A DNA stretch of 64,000 bases, taken from contig NC_063160.1 of assembly GCF_020921035.1 (NCBI RefSeq), positions 17,139,095-17,203,094 on the forward strand. The letters are read 5' to 3'. Both the position numbers and the translations under genes were made by a program. Under the pieces are notes generated by a model that was given only the letters and a program-made list of their open reading frames with translations, was not told the DNA's origin and did no database searches. Source of the DNA: Rhodamnia argentea. Its lineage: Eukaryota > Streptophyta > Magnoliopsida > Myrtales > Myrtaceae. Positions 37,264 through 53,555 of the stretch are shown here, piece after piece (position 1 is the stretch's first letter; each line of letters starts with the position of its first letter).

Positions 37264-37882
37264 ACGTCAAAACATATGAATGACCTGCCTAATTTTAATT
37301 TTTGTTTGGTCGTTCAATTTCCTCTGTGTGTATGTATGTATTAAATCTACTCAATGCAGTTTTGATGCAATATATGAGTAGTGTAGATCAGCATAACAGA
37401 AGATTTCACTGTTTGATCGAAGCAAATTGCGAGAGGTAAAGAGTGAGTGTGATCGATCACTGAAATTTTTGCCCTATGCAGGTGAGGTTTGTGATTATAG
37501 AATCATCCTCGGATGATCGATTTAAAAAAATAAAATTGAGGCTGTCATAACAATCCCATAACTTGGTACCATTATGGGATGGTTGGCTCGCTGCATCTGG
37601 TGACTATGATTCTGAAGATCAACGTAGAGGGAGTCTTGCCTGGAATCTGTCGCTATTGAAAGCTTAAGGCTTATACAGGAACAACATGCTTCTATCATCG
37701 GCGTACAACGCAACTTTCAATTCAGGTTGATTACCGACGCTAGTATATTCAACCATACGATACTTTAAGGTAAATGCAGTAAGGACTTAAGGGAAAATTA
37801 GAATTATTGAAGACAATTACTCATCATTACTACCATCGTTTATAACAATTTGAGACATTTTACTATGCTATCGGTTAATTAT
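37264..37882. other. CASPL4A 3' flank
   Basis: Contains the presumed 3'UTR. The first 270 bp or so (TTTTTGTTTGGTCGTTCAAT ... GATCATCCTCGGATGATC) reappear at 41,030-41,270 and 47,225-47,470, so this flank took part in the segmental duplication. Confidence 0.75.
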
Positions 37883-37885
37883 TAA

Positions 37886-38398
37886 GGCTCCGTTTGTTTC
37901 ACGGAAAATAAGAACTAGTTTTTGGGATTTTTCGGTGCTTGGCTCACAGAAGATAAATTAGTTAAGGAAAACATATTTGGTCAATGAAAAAGCACCTTCC
38001 AAAATGGGAAAAATGAATTTCCCTCCTCTTTTCTCTTTGCACTTCTTCACCTTCCATTTCTTTTGAAATATTTTTATTTTTTTTCTTCCTTGCCTGTGGT
38101 CAACCACAGGCAAGGGACGAGCTTACTAGCTTCCGGTGAGCTTGACCTCGTTGACCATGGACGAGTTGACCAACGACCGAAATAGGAAGAAAGAAAAAAA
38201 AAAAAAAAACAATTAAAAATTTGAATTTTTTTGATAATTTTCTCTGGACATATTTTTTATACCAAATGACAAAAAAAAAATTTCCTATTTCTTTTCAGTT
38301 TTTAGCTAAACATCGAAAAATATTGTCATTTCCCTAAAGAATGACTTTTTGAAAAATATTTTTTAGAAATGTCTTATTTTCGCGAAATAAATGAAGCC
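37886..38398. mobile_element. PIF/Harbinger-type MITE with TAA target-site duplication
   Basis: The left end GGCTCCGTTTGTTTCACGGA and the reverse complement of the right end, GGCTTCATTTATTTCGCGA, form the terminal repeats, and both continue AAAATAAG. TAA stands on each side (37883-37885, 38399-38401). A 3-bp TAA TSD with GGC-starting ends points to PIF/Harbinger. A small palindrome, TGCCTGTGG/CCACAGGCA, lies near 38091. Confidence 0.7.
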
Positions 38399-38690
38399 TA
38401 AGTGTCAGCATATTCACTTTGTCAACTTTATAGAAAAATTATTATGCATAAAGATAAATTACTAATTATTGGTGTAAACAAGTTACCGCCATTGCAAGTG
38501 AGCTAAGACTCAAAAGAGTTCAATCACTACCAATGAGCGCTACCGATCTAACGACAATTGTAAGTAAATGTCGACAAATTTGGAATTTATGGGACCCTAG
38601 AAGGAACTAAAAGGTACATGGAAACAATTACACCAATATCACTGCTTTGAGTTCATTTCTCTAATAACCACCTAAGTAGGGTTATTGTTT

Positions 38691-38956
38691 AGGAATAATT
38701 ATCTAAAAGTACTAAACATATCATACGATGGTCAATTCAGTATTGAATTTTTTTATTTGGCCAATTTAGTCATAAATCTATTGGCAATTTGCTAACGACG
38801 GCCATTGTCCATGTCGGCAATAAAAAATAAATTTGGCTGGAAGGATTACATTGGAAAATGGGAAGAATTTTTTGAAATAAATTTGTAAAATTGAAAAATT
38901 TAGGACCGAATCAGCCATCATTCAATAGGTTTATGACTTATCGGACAATATTTCCT
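38691..38956. mobile_element. Foldback MITE-like element, family B copy 1
   Basis: The left arm (AGGAATAATTATCTAAAAG, CATATCATACGATGGTCAATTC) is mirrored on the right (CATTCAATAGGTTTATGAC, ATCGGACAATATTTCC). Four more copies lie at 41403, 44080, 47593 and 50211, one in each QOR spacer. Confidence 0.65.
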
Positions 38957-39074
38957 CTTATTGTGTAATTCAAACTTCGTATATCAAGGGTATATTTAAA
39001 TTGCTCTAATCTAAAAGTGTGAAAGCAGCCCATATAGAAAATAAAATTTAACCAAGTTTATCTTTTTCTCGAGT

Positions 39075-39469
39075 AATTAATTGGATTGAATTCTTACGAG
39101 CCATTGGGTCTCCGACATTTGTACGTCGAACCATTTGCACGATTACAGTTTTGAGAGATGGCTGCATATTTCCCCATTAGACCAGGAGGCCGAAGTCGTG
39201 TGTTTCTCTTTTGTCTTTTGTCTGGCACGACCATTTCGACTTGGTCGACCCTTTCTCGGTTTTGCGTCAGCAACGACAAAGCTTCTCCTTATGATGTCAT
39301 CCTATATGTCATTAGCAGCCTCCGGAGCTTATAGCCATCGCACTCTATAAAAGCTAACTAAGTCCCTTACCCTCTCTTGTATGCTTATGAGATTTATATA
39401 GATCGACCAAGATAACCCAGATAAAAATAAAAAGATTTCCTGGATACCAAATTGATCCACTCGTTTCCG
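39075..39469 (+). promoter_or_regulatory. QOR1 promoter with TATA box and conserved upstream block
   Basis: TATAAAAG at 39346-39353, about 117 bp before the start codon. Upstream, TGCGTCAGCA at 39263-39272 (TGACG core on the other strand) and ATGATGTCATCC are shared in position with QOR2-QOR4. A further block, GTCTCCGACA...CGAACCATTTGCAC...TTACAGTTTTGAGAG, also recurs. TGACG cores are known binding sites of TGA-class bZIP factors in stress-induced genes; a role here is inferred. Confidence 0.65.
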
Positions 39470-40866
<1,397 letters not shown>

Positions 40867-40920
40867 AATACACACACAGGGAAAGAAGCAGAGCTATTCA
40901 CATGGATCGGTCTTAATCCC

Positions 40921-41033
40921 GCATCCGTGGCTCTCTCCATCCTCACTTTCATGGCCTTTGCTCTCTGCTGCATCATCTCCGGTGACACGCTTTGTACCCT
41001 CCGTTCCTCGGAATCGTCGAAAACAGATGAATG
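40921..41033 (+). pseudogene. CASPL4A exon-3 3' fragment
   Basis: Encodes the final membrane helix region (SVALSIL.FMAFAL; start truncated) and ends near the CASPL4A stop, but the stop is altered (GAATCGTCG replaces the TCG TAA AC context). It has no upstream exons. It stands directly behind QOR1, and its 3' flank also matches CASPL4A. Confidence 0.85.
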
Positions 41034-41402
41034 ACCTGCCTCACTTTAATTTTTGTTTGGTCGTTCAATTTCCTCTGTGTGTGTGTATGTATGTGTTGAA
41101 TCTACTCAATGCAGTTTTGATGCAATATATGAGTAGCGTAGATCAGCATAACAGAGGATTTCACTGTTTGATCGAAGCAAATTGTGAGAGGTAAAGAGTG
41201 AATGTGATCAGTCACTGGAATTGTTGCCCTACGCAGGTGAGGTTTGTGATTATAAAATCATCCTCGGATGATCATTTTTTTCAAGAAAATTTGAGGCAGT
41301 CATAACAATCCCATTAACTTGGTACCGTTAGCTGGATATACACTATTATCCCTGCTTTGAGTTCATTTCCCTAATGACCACATAGGTAGGGTTACTGTTT
41401 AA

Positions 41403-41670
41403 GGATTATTGCCCAAAAAATCCTAAACCTATTATACGATGGTCAATCCAAGTATTAAATCTTATAATTTGGTCAATTTAGTTCTAAAATTTTTTACGAT
41501 TTGCCCAAGAGAGTCGGTGTCCACATCGGCAATAACGGTTAGATTTAGCCGAGAAGATTATTTTGGAATTTTGTAAGAAAGTTAATTACTAAATTGGTCA
41601 AATTGAAAAGTTTAGGATTGAATCGATTTGTCATACAATAGGTCTATAACTTATTGGACAATTATTTCCC
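41403..41670. mobile_element. Foldback MITE-like element, family B copy 2
   Basis: Begins GGATTATTGCCCAAAAAATC with AACCTATTATACGATGGTCAA. The right end AATAGGTCTATAACTTATTGGACAATTATTTCCC is its approximate inverse. Near-identical to 47593-47862, as expected from the block duplication. Confidence 0.65.
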
Positions 41671-41929
41671 GTTATCTCTTGTAATTCAAATTTCATTATG
41701 TCAATTGTATATCTAAATAGCTCTAATCTAAAACTGTGATAGTAGCCCGTATAGGAAATAAAGTTATTAATGGACGAGATTTGCATCATGAAATGAGGTT
41801 ATTTTTACCACGCTTGACATAAAATAAAATTTTTATCCTGCCAGACTTTTGGCCAAAAAAATCACATTGCAAAATTAAATATTCCAGCCAAAAAATTTAA
41901 TCAAGTTATCTTTTTATTTTTCCAGTAAT

Positions 41930-42260
41930 TAAGTGGATTGACTTCTTAAGAGCCGCTGTGTCTCCGACAATTGGGTCGGGCCACGAGACCAAGACCGAAG
42001 TCTGTGTGTTTCCTTCCCTGTCTTTTGTCTGGCAACGACCTTTTCGACTTGTCAACCCTTTTTCGGTTTTGCGTCAGCAATGACATGCTTCGCCGTTATG
42101 CCGTCATCGTGTATGTCATTAGCCGCCTGCCTTTGGAGCTTATTGTAACTGTCGCCCTCTATAAAAGCTGACGAAGTCCTCGTCCTCTCTTTGTAAGCTT
42201 TGAGCTTGAGATAGATCGACTGGAAGACCCTAGAGAAAAGTAGACACATTTCCAGATACA
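41930..42260 (+). promoter_or_regulatory. QOR2 promoter with TATA box
   Basis: TATAAAAG at 42160-42167, about 94 bp before the ATG. TGCGTCAGCA at 42070-42079 and TGCCGTCATCGTGTATGTCATT follow it. Compared with QOR3, the block with the TTACAGTTT word is deleted between GGGCCA and CGAGAC. Confidence 0.65.
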
Positions 42261-43647
<1,387 letters not shown>

Positions 43648-44079
43648 AATACACATAAAGAGAAAGAAACAGAGCTGTCCACATAGATCGATCCTAATCG
43701 CGAGTCCTTGATTAGTAGTCGATGGCGTTTACTGTTGGTCCGTCTGGACATTCAGCTTCTCTTTGTATACCAGTTTCCACATAGTGTGGAACAAGTTATT
43801 GTCCCTAAAGGTAAATTACTAATTATTTTGGTGTAACAGGTTAGGACCATTACAATTGAGTTAAGACAGACAGTTTAGTTACTACCTATGTGTGCAACCG
43901 ATCTCATCCATAGTTTTAGGTAAATGTCGACAAATTTTGGAAATTTATGGGACGCTAGAAGGACCTAAAAAGTTTATGGAACTTGATTTGCTACATAAAC
44001 GTTGGGTATTCATTGTCAGAACAATTATACTGCTTTGAGTTCATTTCTCTAATAACCACTTAATTAAGGCTATTGTTTC
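43648..44079. other. QOR2 3' flank
   Basis: Presumed 3'UTR and spacer. About 108 bp at 43,812-43,919, flanked by GGTAAAT words, is missing from the QOR3 flank but has a relative upstream of QOR1 (near 38,455-38,570). The simplest reading is a deletion between short direct repeats in U2. Confidence 0.6.
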
Positions 44080-44338
44080 GGGATAATTATCCAAAAAAAT
44101 CCCAAACCTATTATACGATGGTTCATGCAGTATTAAATTATTTAATTTAGTCAGTTTTAGTCCTAAGACTTTTGACTATTTGCCAAAGGCGATCGGCGTC
44201 CACGTCGGCAGAATCGACTAGATTTGGCCGAAAAGATTATTTTGGAAAATCGTAAGAAGGCTTGTCGCTAAATTGAAAATGTTATAACTGAATTGACGGT
44301 CATATAATAGGTTTGGAATTTACTGGATAATATTTCCC
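44080..44338. mobile_element. Foldback MITE-like element, family B copy 3
   Basis: Left end GGGATAATTATCCAAAAAAA, right end GGATAATATTTCCC, arms sharing AACCTATTATACGATGG and its inverse CATATAATAGGTTTGGAATT. Confidence 0.65.
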
Positions 44339-44580
44339 ATTATTTTGTAATTCAAATTTCATTATGTCAATGGTATATCTAAATTACACTAATCTAAAAC
44401 CTTGAAGGCAGCCTATATGGAAAGTAAATTTATTAATGGATGAGATTTAGATCACGAGCTGAGGTCATTTACCACGCTCGACATAAAATCAAATTTATCC
44501 TGCCAACCTCTGGGTCCAAAAGTACATTACAAATCAAACATTCCAAGCCAAAAAATTTAACCAAGTTAAGATCTTTGTCG

Positions 44581-44709
44581 AGTAATTAAATGGATTGACT
44601 TCTTAAGAGCCGTTGGGTCTCCGACAATTGTGTCGAACCATCTGCACAATTACAGTTTTGAGTGATGGCATGCATATTACCCCACGAGACCGAGACCAAA
44701 ACCAAAGTC
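44581..44709 (+). promoter_or_regulatory. Orphan QOR promoter remnant (no gene follows)
   Basis: GGATTGACTTCTTAAGAGCC, GGGTCTCCGACAATTGTG and TTACAGTTTTGAG match the distal promoter of QOR1 and QOR3. The similarity stops near AACCAAAGTC, before the TGACG/TATA part, and an inverted-repeat element takes over. Confidence 0.7.
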
Positions 44710-44739
44710 GGGCCCAATGCCCCGCCCCTCCCCCCCCCA

Positions 44740-45595
44740 CACACACACACACACAAAAACCCCTCCAATTTTAGCATTTATAACAATTATATCTATTTTT
44801 TTTTTGTATCCCATAAAAAATATTCAATTTTTATTTTTATCCCAATTCTATCAGGTTAGTAACAAAAACACCATCAACTTTAGCATATGCCTCAATTATA
44901 TCTAATTTTTTTTTGTCTTTTACTTTTGTCTCAATTCTACCACTGTTAGCCTTCCATCCATAATCACCATTAGTTAATCCTACGTGGCATTTTCATATTG
45001 TTAATGAATTACAACTCAACAAAGTTGACATAAAAAAACTCGGAACTTCTTTTATGTTGTTTACTTCCCCTACATATTGCTAGGAGATACGTAGTCACTC
45101 AAAGATGACATGTTTCGTATTTTCTTCGTCACTCAACAGCCCAAACAACAGCTAGATATGGATATATTTGGATGAAAGGTCTAAAATCTCGTCATGCTTG
45201 AAATCTACTATTTCTAAATCTAAAAAATTCATTGATAAGTCCGGCGAGAAAATTCGAGCCATGTAGAATTAACTAACGATGACTATGGACGGAATAATGA
45301 CGGTGGTAGAATTAGAATAAAAGTAAAAGTTGAGAATTTTTTATAAGACAAAAAAAAGTTTCAAATATAATTGGTGTCGAATATCTGAATTCGATCCTAT
45401 CAACGTGTTGTCCAGTCGCAGGGGCCTTTTCGGAACCGCCTCATAATCTCTTGGATAACAGAATACAAGACATCAACCTCAACAATTGGGACATATGCTA
45501 AATCTTGAGGTCTTTTTTGGATATTAGATTTGTAGAATTGGGAATAAAAGTCAAAGTTTGAGGTTTTTTACGGGATAAAAAAAATATTTTAGGTT
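44740..45595. mobile_element. Inverted-repeat element (family C), copy in U1
   Basis: The left arm (TCCAATTTTAGCATTTATAAC, TATTCAATTTTTATTTTTATCCC, ACTTTTGTCTCAATTCTACCAC) recurs inverted on the right (GTGGTAGAATTAGAATAAAAG, AGAATTTTTTATAAGACAAAAAAA, GAATTGGGAATAAAAG). About 115 bp near 45,372-45,486 are absent from the U2 copy and may be nested. No transposase ORF. Confidence 0.6.
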
Positions 45596-45948
45596 CATTC
45601 GCATGTCATGTTATGCCATGTCATATAGAAATCATGTTTAGGTTCATTCATCTTAGGTTGGTTAACTCAATTTGCATGATCGAGTCGTTTAAATTAAAGT
45701 TGCACGTTATATTGGCTAGATAAGATTTTCGCACGTCATGTCGAATTCCTCAGAGCCGACCATTAATCTACTGTAAAATATTAAGATGCCTTTGTCTGCA
45801 ACAAAGTGGGTACATATAAACACCCCCCACCCCCCAACCTCATGAGCTGTGTAGACATCATCACTTCACAGAAAAGATTTGAATTCCCTTGACAATCACT
45901 GCTCAGACAACTCCATTGAACCAGTTCCTTCTGTCTTTGATTCCAAAG

Positions 45949-46342
45949 ATGGCCACGCCACAACCCCAGCAGAATCTGCCTCCTCCTGGTACTCATCGTC
46001 TCTCTCTCTCTCTCTGGCTTTTGGGTTTTGTTCCTAGTCCTCTGCTAAAACTGAAAGGGATGTCTTCGTGGTCTGACTCTGTTTTGCTTTGCTCTTGTTG
46101 TGCCTAAAGGCTACCCAACCGAGAATCCACCGCCCACAGCGGGAGGCATGAAAAAAGTGGTTTGCTCGCTCAAAGAACAAGGGAGAGAGGGCCTTCATTG
46201 AAGGATTGGGAAGCCAAATGTTACTCTGATATTTGCCCATTTCTTTCCTATATCTGTTTTCTCTAACCCTCTCTCCGATGTTCGGTTTCGCAGCCTGTTC
46301 GCTCTTTGCTGCTGCTGGATCTGTGAAGAATGTTGCTGCTAA
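45949..46342 (+). pseudogene. CYSTM (cysteine-rich transmembrane module) peptide gene, broken
   Basis: Exon 1 (45949-45988) encodes MATPQPQQNLPPP, exon 2 (from 46110) GYPTENPPPTAGG, and exon 3 (46294-46342) the hallmark LFALCCCWICEECCC then stop. The order of Pro/Gln-rich head, basic middle and Cys-rich membrane tail is that of plant CYSTM peptides, short tail-anchored stress proteins. Two breaks are visible. A run of six A after GGCATG shifts the frame; with five it would read ARSKNKGERAFIEG as the family does. The exon-2 donor reads GGATTGGGAAG, with no GT. It lies between duplication blocks U1 and U2 and has no relative elsewhere in the window. Confidence 0.75.
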
Positions 46343-46489
46343 AAGATGGGGTTTGCTTTGAGTAACCAAGATGTAAATACACGACATGTATTTGGGTGTC
46401 GTGTTGTACCGCATGTTGCGCGATCAGATCATACGCTGTAATAATATGCTGACGGCCTGTACTGTACCTAGTTCATCCCAGCGGCCACA

Positions 46490-47226
46490 CATGATATTAC
46501 TCACTCTTTGGACCTGCGATCGATCATCATAGATGGGGCCTCCCGATAAATTAGTTGGTAGAGATAAGAATTGTGATCAGGGGTTAAACTTTTTGTGTAT
46601 CATTTTGCTTTTGGTCCCCATTTGATCGAGTTCACCTAGGACTATTCTTTCCAACTTCTCCTTTTCCCACCTTTTCCTATGAAGGATGCCTCCTTTGTCT
46701 GTCCATTCTTTGTTCTCTCTTCTGTGTAAGTTGCACCTTCAGAAAGTTGATCTTTTCTAAAGTAAAATGGATAAGACTTTTGGCAGGGCGTGATCGACTT
46801 TGAATGGGGCAAAGTCAGTAGGTCATTGGACGAGTATGATTTTCCCTGGTTAGTTTAATCTGTCTTAGTGGTTAAGAAGGAGAAAGGTTGGATCCTGTCA
46901 TTAGAGGTCCCAAGATGACAAGCAGTGCTTTGTTAGGAAAAAGTAGAGTTCACTCTATACCTATTGTAGTCCAATTCAAGCTCCGACTGCTGTGTGCGGG
47001 AGCTGCAGGTAAAGAGTTATCTGCTGTTATCGGCATCATCATCAGCCGCAATGAGAGTCGATGACTGGGAATTGAACTGGGGGAGAGGACAAGTCCCCGC
47101 AGATGGCAACCGCATCCGTGGCTCTCTCCATCCTCACTTTCATGGCCTTTGCTCTCTGCTGCATCATCTCCGGCGACACGCTTTGTACCCTCCGTTCCTC
47201 GGAATCGTCGAAAACAGATGAATGAC
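46490..47226 (+). pseudogene. CASPL4A intron 2 + exon 3 partial copy, frameshifted
   Basis: The first 480 bp or so copy CASPL4A intron 2 (from TGATATTACTCACTC to the TCACTCTATA.CTATTGTAGT word), then about 900 bp of intron are missing. The acceptor GAGCTGCAG and exon 3 follow ([24 protein letters not shown]). An extra G (ACTGGGGGAGAGG against ACTGGGGAGAGG in the parent) breaks the frame before the last helix. Exons 1 and 2 are absent. It continues directly into block U2. Confidence 0.88.
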
Positions 47227-47592
47227 CTGCCTCACTTTAATTTTTGTTTGGTCGTTCAATTTCCTCTGTGTGTGTGTATGTATGTGTTGAATCTACTCAA
47301 TGCAGTTTTGATGCAATATATGAGTAGCGTAGATCAGCATAACAGAGGATTTCACTGTTTGATCGAAGCAAATTGTGAGAGGTAAAGAGTGAATGTGATC
47401 AGTCACTGGAATTGTTGCCCTACGCAGGTGAGGTTTGTGATTATAAAATCATCCTCGGATGATCATTTTTTTCAAGAAAATTTGAGGCAGTCATAACAAT
47501 CCCATTAACTTGGTACCGTTAGCTGGATATACACTATTATCCCTGCTTTGAGTTCATTTCTCTAATGACCACATAAGTAGGGTTACTGTTTA

Positions 47593-47862
47593 AGGATTAT
47601 TGCCCAAAAAATCCTAAACCTATTATACGATGGTCAATCCAGTATTAAATCTTTTAATTTGGTCAATTTAGTTCTAAAATTTTTGACGATTTGCCCAAGA
47701 TATAGTCGGTGTCCACATCGGCAATAACGGTTAGATTTAGCCGAGAAGATTACTTTGGAACTTTGTAAGAAAGTTTATGATTAAATTGACCAAATTGAAA
47801 AGTTTAGTGTTGAATCGATCTGTCATATAATAGGTCTATAACTTATTGGACAATTATTTCCC
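47593..47862. mobile_element. Foldback MITE-like element, family B copy 4
   Basis: Same ends as 41403-41670 (GGATTATTGCCCAAAAAATC ... GGACAATTATTTCCC), with few differences. Confidence 0.65.
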
Positions 47863-48114
47863 ATTATCTCTTGTAATTCAAATTTCATTATGTCAATTGC
47901 ATATCTAAATAGCTCCAATCTAAAAGCGTGAAAGCAGCCCATATAGGAAATAAAGTTATTAATGGACGAGATTTACATCATGAAATGAGGTTATTTTTAC
48001 CACGCTTGACATAAAATAAAATTTTTATACTGCCAGCCTTTTGGCCAAAAAAATCACATTGCAAAATTAAATATTCCAGCCAAAAAATTTAATCAAGTTA
48101 TCTTTTTATTTTTC

Positions 48115-48493
48115 CAGTAATTAAGTGGATTGACTTCTTAAGAGCCGCTGGGCCTCCGACAATTGGGTCGGGCCATCTGAACAATTACAGTTTCGAGAGA
48201 CGGCATGCATATTCCCCCCACGAGACGAAGACCGAAGTCTGTGTGTTTCCTTCTGTCTTTAGTCTGGCAACCTTTTCGACTTGTCAACCCTTTTTCGGTT
48301 TTGCGTCAGCAATGACAAAGCTTCGCCGTTATGCCGTCATCGTGTATGTCATTAGCCCCCTGCCTTCGGAGCTTACTGTAACTGTCGCCCTCTATAAAAG
48401 CTGACGAAGTCCTCGTCCTCTCTTTATATGCTTTGAGCTTGAGATAGATCGACTGGAAGACCCTAGAGAAAAGTAGACACATTTCCAGATACA
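48115..48493 (+). promoter_or_regulatory. QOR3 promoter with TATA box
   Basis: TATAAAAG at 48393-48400, about 94 bp before the ATG; TGCGTCAGCA at 48302-48311; TGCCGTCATCGTGTATGTCATT. The distal block GGATTGACTTCTTAAGAGCC ... TTACAGTTTCGAGAG is complete, unlike in QOR2. Confidence 0.65.
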
Positions 48494-49883
<1,390 letters not shown>

Positions 49884-50210
49884 AATACACGCACAGAGAA
49901 AGAAACTGAGCTGTCCACATAGATCGGTCCTAATCGCGAGTCCTTGATCAGTAGTCGATGGTGTTTGCTTTTGGTCTGTCTATACATTCAACTTCTCTTT
50001 GTATACCAGTTTAATTCTACATAGTGTGGAACAAGTTATTGTCCATAAAGGTAAATGTCGACAAATTTTGGAAATTTATGGGACGCTAGAATGACCTAAA
50101 AAATATATGGAACTTGATTTACTACATAAACGTTGGGTATTCATTGTCAGAACAATTATACTGCTTTGAGGTCATTTCTCTAATAACCACTTAATTAAGG
50201 CTATTGTTTC

Positions 50211-50472
50211 GGGATAATTATCCAAAAAAATCCTAAACCTATTATACGATGGTTAATGCAGTATTAAATTATTTAATTTAGTCAGTTTTAGTCCTAAAAA
50301 TTTTGACTATTTACCAAAGGCAGTTGGAGTCCACGTCGGCAAGAACGACTAGATTTGGCCGAAAAGATTATTTTGGAAAATCGTAAGAAGGCTTGTCGCT
50401 ACTAAATTGAAAAGGTTAGAACTGAATTGGCGGTCATACAATAGGTTTGGAACTTATTGGATAATATTTCCC
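50211..50472. mobile_element. Foldback MITE-like element, family B copy 5
   Basis: GGGATAATTATCCAAAAAAA ... GGATAATATTTCCC, the U2 counterpart of 44080-44338. Confidence 0.65.
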
Positions 50473-50669
50473 ATTATTTTGTAATTCAAATTTCATTATG
50501 TCAATGGTATATCTAAATTACACTAATCTAAAACCTTGAAGGCAGCCTATATGGAAAGTAAATTTATTAATGGATGAGATTTAGATCACGAGCTGAGGTC
50601 ATTTACCACGCTTGACATAAAATCAAATTTATCCTGCCAAAAAATTAAACAAGTTAAGATCTTTGTCGA

Positions 50670-50782
50670 GTAATTAAGTGGATTGACTTCTTAAGAGCCG
50701 TTGGGTCTACGACAATTGTGTCGAACCATCCGCACAATTACAGTTTTAAGTGATGGCATGCATATTACCCCATGAAACCGAG
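50670..50782 (+). promoter_or_regulatory. Second orphan QOR promoter remnant
   Basis: U2 counterpart of 44581-44709: GGATTGACTTCTTAAGAGCC, CGACAATTGTGTCGAACCAT and TTACAGTTTTAAG, cut off at CATGAAACCGAG and followed by the family-C inverted-repeat element. No gene follows it directly. Confidence 0.7.
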
Positions 50783-50794
50783 CCCCCCCAACCA

Positions 50795-51530
50795 AAAAAA
50801 AACCCCCTCCAATTTTAGCATTTATAACAATTATATCTTTTTTTTTTATCTCATAAAAAATATTCAACTTTTATTTTTATTCCAATTCTATCGGGTTAGT
50901 AACAAAAACACCATCAACTTTAGCGTATGCCTCAATTATATCTATTTTTTTTTGTCTTTTACTTTTGTCTCAATTCTACCACCGTTAACCTTCCGTCTAT
51001 AATCACCATTAGTTAATCTTACGTGGCATTTTCATGTTGTTAATGAATTACAACTCAGCAAAATTGACATAAAAAAACTTCGAACTTCTCTTATGTTGTT
51101 TACTTCCCCTACATATTGCTAGGAGATACATAGTCACTCAAAAGACGACATGTTTCATATTTTCTTCGTCACTCAACAGCCCAAAGAACAGCTAGATATG
51201 AATATATTTGGATGAAAGATCTAAAATTTCGTCGTGCTTGAAATCTACTATTTTTAAATCTAAAAAATTCATTGATAAGTCCGGCGAGAAAATTCGAGCC
51301 ATGTAAGATTAACTGACGGTGACTATGGACGGAATGATGACGGTGGTAGAATTAGAATGAAAGTAAAAGTTGAGAATTTTTTATGAGACAAAAAAAAGTT
51401 TCGAATACAATTGGGATAGCTGCTAAATCTTGAGGTCTTTTTTGGATATTAGATTTGTAGAATTGGGAATAAAAGTTAAAGTTTGAGATTTTTTATGAGA
51501 TAAAAAAATATTTTATATGTAATCTCTATA
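50795..51530. mobile_element. Inverted-repeat element (family C), copy in U2
   Basis: Same arms as 44740-45595 without the extra stretch of about 115 bp. Directly after it comes the proximal promoter of QOR4 (from about 51,570), so it appears to sit inside a QOR promoter, splitting the distal part (50670-50782) from the proximal part. Confidence 0.6.
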
Positions 51531-51569
51531 AATGTTAAAGTTAGAGGTTTTTTTTTGTGTTTTTTTTTG

Positions 51570-51767
51570 GCAATGGCCTTTTCGACTTGTCAACCCTTTT
51601 TCGGTTTTGCGTCAGCAACGACAAAGCTTCTCCATTATGACGTCATCGTGTATGTCATTGGCCTCCTTCGGAGCTTATCATAACTATCGCACTCTATGAA
51701 AGCTGATAGAGCTTGAGATAGATCGACGGGGAGACCCCAGAGAAAAGTAGACAGATTTCCAGATACA
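51570..51767 (+). promoter_or_regulatory. QOR4 proximal promoter with mutated TATA
   Basis: TGCGTCAGCA at 51608-51617 and a full palindromic TGACGTCA (in ATGACGTCATCGTG) are kept. The TATA position reads TATGAAAG (51695-51702) where the three intact genes have TATAAAAG. Confidence 0.6.
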
Positions 51768-53123
<1,356 letters not shown>

Positions 53124-53409
53124 AATACACACAGAGAGAGAAAGAAACAGAGCTGTCCACATGGATCGGTCTTAATCCCGAGTCCTTGATTTAGCAGTCG
53201 ATAGTGCTTGTTTTTTTGTATGTCTGTATGTTCAGCTGCTTTTTGCAGTCTAGTTTCCACAAAATTCGGTTAGAGTCAAAGGTGTGATGGAAGGTTTCAA
53301 CCTTCCTAGTCTCCATATTGTGCGTTTGTCGAGCTGAGCTTTGGTGAAGCACGCAAATCTGGTTCTATCCTCCTGCTCTCTCACTCATACGTCCCCACCC
53401 CCAACCTCC

Positions 53410-53500
53410 CTTGAGAAGGCGGGGAATCGAACTCCCCACCTTTCTCTTCCCAAGCGGAAAGGGTGGCCACTAGAGTAACTCCCAGTGGTGATAGTTATAT
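53410..53500 (-). mobile_element. Possible tRNA-derived SINE head
   Basis: On the minus strand, GGTGGGGAGTTCGATTCCCC carries a good RNA polymerase III B-box (GTTCGATTCC), preceded by GAGTTACTCTAGTGGCCACC, loosely like a tRNA A-box arm. No clear clover leaf and no TSD were found, so the call is weak. Confidence 0.35.
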
Positions 53501-53555
53501 TTTGACCTTCATTAGTATTTTATCTGATGGCGGTGAAAACATGAAATATTTTCTC

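Noticed and set aside
53420-53500. tRNA gene on the minus strand
   Set aside because: Only the B-box is convincing; a clover leaf with acceptor pairing could not be drawn, so it was downgraded to a possible SINE.
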